Assembly: GCF_019931275.1 (NCBI RefSeq)
Contig: NZ_JAIOTY010000002.1
Location: 558,001-622,000 of the forward strand
Origin: Nitratidesulfovibrio sp. SRB-5
Lineage (GTDB): Bacteria; Desulfobacterota; Desulfovibrionia; Desulfovibrionales; Desulfovibrionaceae
Length of the DNA stretch: 64,000 nucleotides
Reading direction: 5' to 3'
Notes under the pieces: generated by a model
The model's database searches: none
Told to the model about the DNA's origin: nothing
What the model saw: only the letters and a program-made list of their open reading frames with translations
Position numbers and translations under genes: made by a program
In this document: piece by piece, positions 1-10,900 of the stretch
Position numbering within the stretch: position 1 is the first letter of the stretch
Layout of the letters: every line of letters begins with the position of its first letter

Positions 1-710
1 ACCCGCGCGGCCACGGCGTCCAGCCGGGCGCGCAGGGCCGCTTCCAGCGCGGCGGAGCGTTGCGGCTCGCCGGTCAGGGTGCCCATGCGGCGCAGCACGC
101 CGAACAATTCCCCGAACGAGCCCACCCGGAACACCGCCACGGGAATGCCCAGCGCGCGCAGGCCTTCCACGGCCTCGCCCGCTTCGCGACGGCCCTCCAT
201 CTGCAACACCAGGTCCGGGGCCACGGCGGCCACCATCTCCGGGCTGGGGCGCATGTGCGTGCCGATGACCGGCAGGGCGCGAATGGCGGCGGGTTCCTCG
301 TCTGCGGCGGTGCGCGCCGCCACGCGGTCCGTCATGTCCATGGCCGCCAGCAGTTCGTTGAACGCCCCGTACAGGGCCACGATGCGCCGGGCGGGGTGGG
401 GCAGGCGCACTTCACGCCCCGTGTCGTCGGTGATGGACACCGGTCCGTCTGCCTGCCTGTCCGGTTGTCTGGCCGGTTGCCCGTCCGCCCGCCCGGTCGC
501 ACCACCGTCCGCCCGTCTTTCGGGCTGTTGGCTTTGTTGTACGCCGGATTGTCCGGTGGCCTGCCCGGCACGGGCAGCGGCGGGCAAGGCGAAGGCAATG
601 GCCAGCGCGGCCAGCAGGGCCACGGCCAGCGTCCGGCACGGGCGATGGGGGGGAGTTGTCGCAACGGTGGTGGCGGCCTGACGGACGAAGGTGCGCATGC
701 GGTCAGTCAT
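1..710 (-). CDS. Periplasmic binding protein of a BtuF/FecB-like metal-chelate ABC importer (3' part cut by window)
   Basis: Probable solute-binding component that captures a corrinoid or metal chelate in the periplasm and delivers it to the permease and ATPase encoded just upstream. The translation from the ATG at 710 starts with basic residues and an Ala/Leu-rich signal peptide, then a long Gln/Gly/Arg-rich linker, then the Peripla_BP_2 opening with the typical ITDDTGREVRLPHPARRIVAL-type strand and the APDLVL strand. About 236 residues are visible and the C-terminal lobe lies beyond the left edge. The ATG overlaps the ATPase stop by 8 bp, so translation is coupled; an ATG at 699 is an alternative start. 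The cobalamin riboswitch and cbiK at the head of the operon suggest a corrinoid or cobalt-related substrate; the substrate itself is inferred. Confidence 0.85.
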   Translation of the reverse strand, partial: MTDRMRTFVRQAATTVATTPPHRPCRTLAVALLAALAIAFALPAAARAGQATGQSGVQQSQQPERRADGGATGRADGQPARQPDRQADGPVSITDDTGREVRLPHPARRIVALYGAFNELLAAMDMTDRVAARTAADEEPAAIRALPVIGTHMRPSPEMVAAVAPDLVLQMEGRREAGEAVEGLRALGIPVAVFRVGSFGELFGVLRRMGTLTGEPQRSAALEAALRARLDAVAAR

Positions 711-1716
711 CCTGTGTCCCCGTGGGAAGGGGCGTGGTCTGCGCGGAAATTTCGGGTTCACCGCAGCGCGCGGGCGGCGTTGCGGGGCGGGGATGCGCGT
801 GTCCGGAAAAGCCGGACAGTGGCAATGCAGGTTCCGGAAGCGGCGCAGCGTGACAATATGGTGAGCGCTTGCTTTTCGTGGGGTCTGGCAGTGCAGCCTC
901 CGGCGGGTTCGCGGGCAGCCCCGCGCGCATGTCCATCCGGAATGCCCCGGGCACGTAACAGGCCTGCGGGGTGCCGGTGACCGGGTGGGGCTGCACCGTC
1001 ACGGGGGTCTCGTATACCTCGGACAGCACGGCGGCGGTAAAGGCGCGTTCCACCGGACCATCTTCCACCACGCGGCCATGCTTCAGGAATATCAGGCGGG
1101 TGCAGTACAGGGCGGCCAGGTTCAGGTCGTGCACGGCGGCCACGATACGCGCCCCGGCCCGGTGGCGGGCGTGCAGCAGGTCCAGAATGTCCAGGGCGCG
1201 GGCCACGTCCAGTCCGGCGGTGGCCTCGTCCAGCAGCAGGGTGTCCGCACCCTGGGCCAGCGCGCGGGCCAGCAGCACCCGTTGCAGTTCGCCCCCTGAC
1301 AGGGTGCGCGCCCCGCGCGCCGCAAGGTGGGCGCAGCCGGTGTCGCGCAGGGCGGCCAGCGCGGCGGCGTGGTCGTCCGGGCCGTAGCCGCGCAGCAGGG
1401 TGGTGTGCGGGTAGCGGCCCATGAGCACCAGCGACAGGGCGTCCTGGTCGGGGATGTGTTCGGGGCGCTGCGGCACGGCGGCGATGCGCCGGGCGCGCTC
1501 GCGCGGGCGCAGGCGGTGCAGGGGTGCGCCGTCCAGGGTCACCGTGCCGGAACGCGGCGCCAGTACGCCAGACAGCACCAGCAGCAGGGTGGTCTTGCCG
1601 CTGCCGTTGGGCCCCAGCAGGCCCACCAGTTCTCCGGCGGGCACGGACAGTGAGACGTCGCGCAGCACGTCGCCCGTATCGCCATACCCGGCATGCACGC
1701 GGGAAATTTCGATCAT
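703..1716 (-). CDS. ABC transporter ATP-binding protein, BtuD/FecE type
   Basis: Energises import by the neighbouring FecCD permease. The 337-residue protein starts MIEISRVHAGYG and has Walker A GPNGSGKTT near residue 37, the signature LSGGELQRV, Walker B TLLLDEATAGLD and the switch histidine in VHDLNL, as in the BtuD/FecE family. An unusually long C-terminal tail of about 75 Pro/Ala-rich residues follows the ABC fold and matches no known domain. The start ATG overlaps the permease stop (ATGA). It is the third gene of the riboswitch-controlled operon. Confidence 0.93.
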   Translation of the reverse strand: MIEISRVHAGYGDTGDVLRDVSLSVPAGELVGLLGPNGSGKTTLLLVLSGVLAPRSGTVTLDGAPLHRLRPRERARRIAAVPQRPEHIPDQDALSLVLMGRYPHTTLLRGYGPDDHAAALAALRDTGCAHLAARGARTLSGGELQRVLLARALAQGADTLLLDEATAGLDVARALDILDLLHARHRAGARIVAAVHDLNLAALYCTRLIFLKHGRVVEDGPVERAFTAAVLSEVYETPVTVQPHPVTGTPQACYVPGAFRMDMRAGLPANPPEAALPDPTKSKRSPYCHAAPLPEPALPLSGFSGHAHPRPATPPARCGEPEISAQTTPLPTGTQDD

Positions 1717-2875
1717 GGCGTGCCCCCAGTGCGCACTGCCGCGCCGCGACCCCCGCGTACCAGCAGCAGGCAGAAGAACGGCCCGCCCAGCAGCGCCGTG
1801 ACCACGCCCACCGGCAGTTCCGCCCCGCCGGGCAGCAGGGTGCGGGCCAGCACGTCGGCCCAGGCCAGCAGCACACCGCCCCCGAACCATCCCGCCGCCA
1901 GCAGCGGCCCGTGCGCCGCGCCCAGGCGCATACGCGCCAGATGCGGCACCACCAGCCCCACGAAGCCGATGACCCCGCTCACCGCCACGCAGCCCGCCGT
2001 GATCAGGCTGGCGCCCACCAGCAGTTGCAGGCGCACGCGAGCCGTATCCATGCCCAGTTGCCGGGCCTGCACGTCTCCCAGGGCCAGGATGTCCAGTTCG
2101 CGAAAGCGCGGCAGCACCAGCAGCAGCCCCAGCGCCAGCCACGGCAGCAGCACCGCCGCGTGCGCCCAGCCGCGCCCTTGCAGGCTGCCCATGATCCAGA
2201 AAACGATGCTGGACACGGATTCCTCGTCCAGCGCCTTGACCAGCGAAACCAGCGCCGAAAGCACCGTGGATACCACCACCCCGGCCAATACCACGGTTTC
2301 GCGGCGAAAGCCGCCGCCCGCCGCCCCGCCCAGCAGCAACACCGCGCCCAGCGAGGCCAGCGCCCCGGCCAGCGCGGCCAGCGGCAGCAATGCCTGGGGC
2401 GAAAGCGCCGCGAACGCTGGCAGATGCACGGTCAGCCACGCGGCCAGCGGGCCGATGCCCAGGGTCAGCGCCAGCGATGCGCCAAAGGCCGCACCGCCGG
2501 AGACGCCCAGGGTGAACGGGTCGGCCAGCGGGTTGCGCAGCACCCCCTGAAACACCGTGCCCGCCACGCCCAGCCCGCCGCCCGCCAGCAGGGCCAGGCA
2601 GACGCGGGCCAGGCGGATGCGGGTGACCACCAGCATGTGGGTGGCGTCGGGCGTGGCGCCCGCCCCATCCGCAAGCCCGCCCGGCAGCGCCAGTTCGGCC
2701 AGCGCGCGCAACACGTCGCCCACGGCGATGTGGAACGGCCCGAACAGGCAGGCCAGCACCACCGTGGCCGCCCAGCACAGGGCGGCCAGCAGGATGATGC
2801 GAAGGGCGCGGCGGGGCCGCGCGGCCCCGGCCCATGCCTGTGGCGGCACTGACCGGGGCGCGGTGGCGTTGTGCA

Positions 2876-2876
<1 letters not shown>
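1713..2876 (-). CDS. FecCD/BtuC-family ABC transporter permease
   Basis: Inner-membrane channel of the metal-chelate or corrinoid importer. The 387-residue protein has the usual length and about ten hydrophobic segments. Family hallmarks include LARVCLALLAGGGLGVAGT, NPLADPFTLGVSGGAAFGA, and the ITAGCVAVSGVIGFVGLVVPHLAR block that contacts the ATPase. The ATG at 2876 shares one base with the cbiK stop (TAATG), showing tight coupling. Longer in-frame readings would run through cbiK and are not credible. Confidence 0.92.
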
Positions 2877-4250
<1,374 letters not shown>

Positions 4251-4259
4251 AAGGTCCAT

Positions 4260-4667
4260 GGATAGGCCCCGTGCGGCGAAGCTGTCAAGCCACGGCGGCG
4301 GGCTGGCCTGCTGGCGGACTGGTGGCCGGAACTGCGCATGGCGGACGCGGAGAAGCCCTGGTGATGACGGCGTGGGCGCAGGCGTGTGTATGGGAGGGGA
4401 GGGTGGTACATGTGGGGCTGGCCGCGCAGATGGGCCGTGAGGACTCCGTGGGGACGTCAGGGGGCATCGGGGGGCATCCGGGGGGCATCCGGGGGGCTCC
4501 GTGAGGGCGTCCGAGGACGTCGGGAGGGTGTCCGGGGGCGTCGAGATGGCGTCCGGAGGCGCATGGCTGAGGTAGTCCGCCACACCCCGGGGCATCCGGA
4601 CGGCCCGGATGCCCCGACTCGTCACGGATAGTTGCGTAATACGCTTGTAATACTGGGCTAACAGGCT
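4260..4667. other. Intergenic, no gene seen; contains G-rich tandem repeats
   Basis: No reading frame here has a ribosome-binding site or recognisable product. From 4459 to 4500 there are roughly three copies of a 12-bp unit (GGGGGGCATCCG), followed by degenerate GGCGTCCG-type repeats to about 4560. The promoter of the riboswitch operon should lie just right of 4250 but no clear boxes were recognised. Confidence 0.6.
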
Positions 4668-4683
4668 TGGCATTCCTGTTGCA
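4668..4683 (+). promoter_or_regulatory. Candidate sigma-54 promoter for the giant adhesin gene
   Basis: TGGCATTCCTGTTGCA matches the sigma-54 consensus TGGCACG-N4-TTGCW, with the invariant GG and GC correctly spaced and two substitutions. It lies about 300 bp upstream of the adhesin start in an otherwise gene-free stretch. That leaves a long 5' leader, for which no structure was recognised. Confidence 0.55.
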
Positions 4684-4983
4684 AAGATGTCGTTAGTCAC
4701 ACACCCGAATCCGGCTTGTCCGGACACAGCCGGATTGCCGGGTGCGTGCAGCAAGGGGCTCTGAAACTGTTCGATATTCATGGGTAAATCAGGATTGCCA
4801 ACGAGCCCCGGAACAAATTTACGGATGGAAATGGGCATTCCGGAAAAGCCGGACGATATGCGGCAACACCGGATAACAGGCTGAACGCAGGCGGGGCGCG
4901 CCCGGAATCGGATTCCGAACGGCATTCCCGCACAACGCAAGGTCGGAGTCGCAGCGCGCCTTCGCCAACATGGGGAGATAGCC

Positions 4984-7900
4984 ATGGTTACGCAGAACAC
5001 CACCACTGGTGCCGCAACGGCGGCCCGCCACATCCAGCTGAACCAACCGCAGGCAAACCAGCAGATTGTCATCGACAACATTGCTGGCGCGGCGCTGGAT
5101 ATGGCCTTTCCGTCCGAGGCGGCACAACTGGAGCAGTCCGGCCAGGATCTCGTGTTCCTGTTCGAGAACGGCGGCCGCATCGTCCTTTCCAACTTTTTCG
5201 GTCTGTTCGAATCCCATCAACTGCCCGCCTTCAACCTTGAAGACGGCCAGTCGCTGCCGGGCGACGCCTTTCTTGCGGCCCTGCGCGAAGACCTGCTGCC
5301 CGCCGCCGGTCCCGGCGCGGGTGCTGCCGCGGGCAGCGGCGGCGTGGGCGACTACACCGACGACGCAGGCAACCTGATCGGCGGCGTGGACCGCCTGGAC
5401 CCGCTGGGCACCACCACCTTCGGCGTGCAGGCCCTGCCGGGCATCGAGGATGCGGCTACCCCGCTCATCGACACCGTGCCCACCCTGGTTCTGACCACCG
5501 GGGCATTTACTGTTTTCGAATCCGACCTTGATTTCGAAGGATACCGAAACGACGGTAGCGCAACGTATCAGGATACGGATTCGGGGCGTACCATAGTTAC
5601 GGGTTCTTTCGCCATTACCGCACCCGACGGCATTGGCAGCCTGACCGTAGGCAGCAGCACGTTCACTGCCGCGCAGCTTGCCGCGCTGCAGGCGGGCGGC
5701 AGTCCGCTGGTGGTGAATCTGGGCGCACAGGACGCCTACGCCGACATGGTGTTGACCGGCTTTGACGGCACCAACATTACCTTCAGGTATACCCTGACGG
5801 GCAGCAGCGATCACTTTGCCCCCAACGGGGAAGACCGCAACGAAAGTATTCCTGTCACTATTACTGATTCGGATGGTGATTCCGCCAGTGGCACTATCGT
5901 GGTGACTATAGCGGACGATGCGCCGCTGATAGGCAAGGTGGATTCCGAAGAGGGACGTGACGATTACTCGTGGCTGCATGCGAACGGCAAGGTCATGCCG
6001 CTGCATGAGTCTCCATATGACCATGACCACGGTAACGACAACGAGCGCGGTGGTGGATCGCAGCATGAGTTCTGGACGAAGTTCGATCTGACATCTCACA
6101 ATGCCGGGGAATGGTTGGATAATGGCGTTATCGCTGATCTGCGCGTGAATGGCGGTACCCCGTATTTCAGCAAGAACGGCCTTGGCGTGACCTATGACGG
6201 CAATGCCGTGCCCGGCGATTCGCCCGATCGTGAGAACGAACTGGGCTACCGTGACGACAAGATGTTCCATGAGCAGGAAGGTGTCGTCTTCAAGTTGGAC
6301 GGCGTAGCCGACGCCTTCAAGCTGGAAGCCGGGGCGTTCTACGGGAATGAAGCCAGGCCCGATGGAGAGTTGGGCAAGGTCCTGTTCTTCCTTGGCGATG
6401 AGCTTGTCGCGTCGAAGCGCCTGGAAGCTGATGATTGGGGTGACAGTTTCAGTTTCGCCAAGCTGCCCTTCTTCGACCGGGTTGTCGTCATTGGTCTTGA
6501 TTACAGCCATACCACGACGGGCGACAACAGCGATTTCTACATCAAGAACGTCGGGTTCCACATGGTATCGGAGATCGGCGTGGGCCATGGCGATCTCGAT
6601 TTCACGTACGGCGCCGACGGTATGGGGGCGTTCGACCTGTCATGGGCAGGGCTTACGGACTCTTCCGGAACTCCCGAGGCAACGCCGGCGGCACTGGTTG
6701 CGGAAGAAGGGCCTTCTTCCGAACCTAGTGGTATCTGGACATTGGATGGCCAGCAAGTTGTGGTGGAATCTGATGGCACCGGTCGCTTGGTCGGCTACAT
6801 TATGAGCGAATCTTCTGACGATGCCGCGCGCTCGTCAGAATCTTCCTCGAACATTGCGTTTATTCTGCAGGTTCACCCGGTTACCGGCTACTGGACCTTT
6901 ACCCAGAAGGTTCCGCTGGATCTGCCAGACAGCGCGCATGGCAAGCTGACCTTCAACTACACCATTACCGATGGTGACGGCGACACGGCCAGTTCTTCTT
7001 TCACCGTGAAGATTATTGAAGCCGAGCGTGCCCCCGACATTGACATGCCGACCGAAGCACACGTGGTGCACGAGTCCGGGCTGTTCAAGCTGGGTGCAAT
7101 CGGTTCGGAGCTTTTTGACCACGACGCCAACACGATGGTTACGGGGTCTTTTGTCATCGACATGCAGCACGAAGGCTTCCAGTCAGTGACGGTGGGCGGC
7201 AAGTCGTTCGATAACCTCGCTGACCTCAAGGCCGAGGGCTGGCTGTTGATCGGCGACAACGGCAAGGTTGTCGGCCTTGGCGACGATCCCCACGCCAAGC
7301 TGAAGATTACGGACGTCTTTCATGATGAGACCACGGACAAGTATACCGTTTCGTACAAGTATGTCCTGATCGACAACGTGGACCACAACTACCCCGACGG
7401 CACCGAAACCGGCGACGTTATTCCCATCACGGTTACCGACGCCACCGGCGATCATGCCTTTGCCTCCCTGACCATCACCATCGTGGACGATGTGCCAAAG
7501 GTGGTGCTGTACGCGTGGGATGATTCAAGGAAGATACTCACCACGCAGGATTCTGAAACAATTGATACGCGAGAGAACTGCAAGCCAGTGAGCGTTAGTG
7601 ATTCTGTTGAGATGGACTTTTCGCACGAATTCATCGCAGTGCCAAGGTATGGTGCGGATGGGCCGGGGTCTGTGTCGATGTCATATGCGCTCACCATCAT
7701 GGGTAATCCTGGGCAGTATGGCAGAGTGGAGTCTGGACTTACACATGATGATCACAAGATATATCTGTATGAGATCGATGGCGTCGTTTACGGGTCAACA
7801 TCGTCGTCGGGTAGCGAGCACAGCGTTCTTGACGGCAAGGTTTTTTCGGTTTCAGTTGATGTCGATGGACATGTTACGCTGACGCAGTATACGGCGATTG

Positions 7901-10900
7901 ATCATGCGGAACAGGGCGTTGACTATAAGTCTTTGGGTAACCAGCTTATTGGTCTGGTCGGTACCGCAACGGTGACGGATGGCGATGGCGACAGCGCTAG
8001 CGCAAGCAAGACCATTGATCTCGGGGGGAATATCAGGTTTGAGGATGATATGCCTGCGGTGTCAGTGTCACTTACGAATGCAACGCTGCATCCGCTTATC
8101 ACTCAAGACGCTGAAACAATGGGCTATGATGGCAAGCGGGGGCATCATGAAGGTGAAGACTCTTCAGAACAGAGCTTCTCCGCAGCCTTTAAGGTGGAAA
8201 TAGACTGGGGTGCCGATGGTGCCGCCGACCACAACGCGAAGACTACGGACTATACGCTGGACATTACCAAGCTGGCCGGAGAGGGAGGGCTTGTTGATTC
8301 CGGGCTTAGCCATGATGGTCAACACATCTACCTCTTCAAGGTGGCGGATGGGTCCATAGTGGGTTCAACGGCACTTTCTGCAGGTGGCATCACGGACGGG
8401 AACACGGTGTTTTCTGTTTCCGTGAAGGATACCGGACAGGTGAAGCTTACGCAGTACTCCGAGATTGACCACGAAGGCGCGGGCAAGGATATCGCATCGC
8501 TTGATGATGGTATTGTCCGGCTGAACGTCAGCGTTACCGTGAAAGATGGTGACGGAGATCGCGTTGAGGCTCACAATTCTGTAGATATCAGCGGAAACAT
8601 CCGGTTTGAAGATGATATCCCGACACTGAGCGTGAGTCTGGAGCATTGCTGGAACAAACCGTTGACCACGTATGACAAGGATACCATCGGGGATGGCGTG
8701 TCCACGAGTTTTGCCAGCTTTGCGGGTGCGTTCGATGTGGAAAAGAGTTTTGGGGCCGATGGAGCAGGTAGCTATGGCATCAAGTACAGTCTTGACCTCA
8801 AGTCTTCTGACGGGTTGGTTGACTCCAAACTCGATCATGACGGCAAATCGATCTACCTGTACGAAGTGGGAGGGAAGATTGTCGGTTCTACCAGTACCGA
8901 ATCTGACATCGCCGGTGGCAAGGTGTTCGACATCTCGGTGGACTCTTCAACGGGTGTGGTAACCCTGACGCAGTACTCCGAAATTGATCATGATGCACCA
9001 AGCAGGCGGTATGATACAGATGATGTCAAGGCTCTTGCCTCGAACCTTGTTAATCTTGTCGCCACAGCCACGGTGATGGATGGCGACGGTGATACTGTGG
9101 AAAAGAGCGCGAGGCTTGATCTTGGCGGAGACATCAAGTTTGTGGACGACGTGCCCAAGGCATACGATAACGCCAACAGTGTGACGGAAGACAGTGGCAC
9201 TGGGCCGATCGAAGCCAAGGGTAATCTGATTGTGGATGCTCAGCCCCAGGCTGACACGGTGGGTGCGGACGGCAACGGCCACATCACAGCCATATCCTTC
9301 GGCGCAAATGCGGGGCATGCCGCTGCGGGTGGCGGCTGGGACGTGGACGGAAAGTACGGCACGCTGCATGTCAACGCCGACGGTACCTACACCTACACGC
9401 TGCATAATAATGCGACGGTGGTGCAGGCCCTGTCATCCTCGGATCACCCCACCGAAACCTTCACCTACACCCTGGCCGATGGCGACGGTGACACTTCGCA
9501 GGCGCACCTGACGGTGACCGTGAATGGTGCGGATGAACCGCGTATCCTGAGCATCGGTGAGGTTCCGGAAGGACATGTCTACGAGGCGGACCTTGCCGGT
9601 GGTTCCGGTTGGCCGGACAACGGGCTGATATCGGATGGGCAGTTCACCATCACGAGTTCCAGCGGCTTGACCGGGCTTAAGATCGGCACTGGAACCGTCA
9701 ATCTGGCGCTCCCCGATGGGGCTCACCAGGACATCTCGACAGATCACGGAAAGCTGACCATCACTGACGTGAATCATGTAGGCGATGCCTACACGGTGAA
9801 GTACACCTATACGCTGACGCAGACGGCCACCAATCCTGATGCCGATCACAACGGCGTCAACGAGGACTTCAAGGAAACCCTGCAGATCAAGGCAACGGAC
9901 AGCACCGGGACCGCTACGCATGACCTGGTGGTCAGCATCGTTGACGACCATCCCACGGCGGTTGCGGATGTGAAGGACTACTCCGGCGGCATGACCACCA
10001 CCGTACTCATCGTGCTCGATTCGTCGGGCAGCATGGGACCGGATCGTGGTCTTGGCGGTGGCGATCCCGATGGGCCGGGTGGCTATGAAACCAAGTTCGA
10101 GTTGGCCAAGGCCTGCATTGACACCCTGCTTGCGGCGTACAAGGATCTTGGTGCGGTCAACGTGCGCATCGTGGACTTCGACGATGACACTCGCACCAGC
10201 GACTGGTTCACCGGCAGCAGTGCCAAGACCGACGCTATGGGTTGGGTTAACACCGACGCCAACAGCAGTGTTGGTGGCGGGACGCGATACACCACGGCCC
10301 TTGACGCGGCCACCGGTGCCCTGATGAACGGGGTGCCCCCGGCGGACCGTTCGGTGGTGTACTTCCTGTCCGACGGCGCGCCCAACGATGGATACGCATT
10401 GGGCAGCACAAAGGCTGCCGCGTGGGATGCCTTCCTCAAGAACCTCACCCCCGTTGACACCGTGTACGCCTACGGCATGGCTACCACCGGTAACATTACC
10501 CAACTTGAGCGGGTTGCCTGGGACCGCGACGGTCAGCCCGTGACCGACCCGGCCAAGGAAATCAGCAACCTGGTGGAATTGAAGGCGGAACTGCTTGCCA
10601 CCGTGCCCGTCACCGGTACGCTGTTCGCCAACGACAACGCCGGGGCCGATGGTGGCGCCGGTACTGGCGGCAGCCTGAAGCTGTACAGCTTCGAAGGACA
10701 CCTTGCGAGCCCAGCCGATGTTGACGGCAAGTACACGGTTGACCTTGGCGGCAACAAGGGCAAGGTGACGGTGGACTTCGACGACGGCACCTACACCTAC
10801 GTGCCGGGCAGCAACCCCGTGGGTTCCGTGGAGCTGGATTACCAGATCAAGGACGGCGACGGCTCGATCGCTTCCTCCACCCTGACCCTGAACCTGCGCG

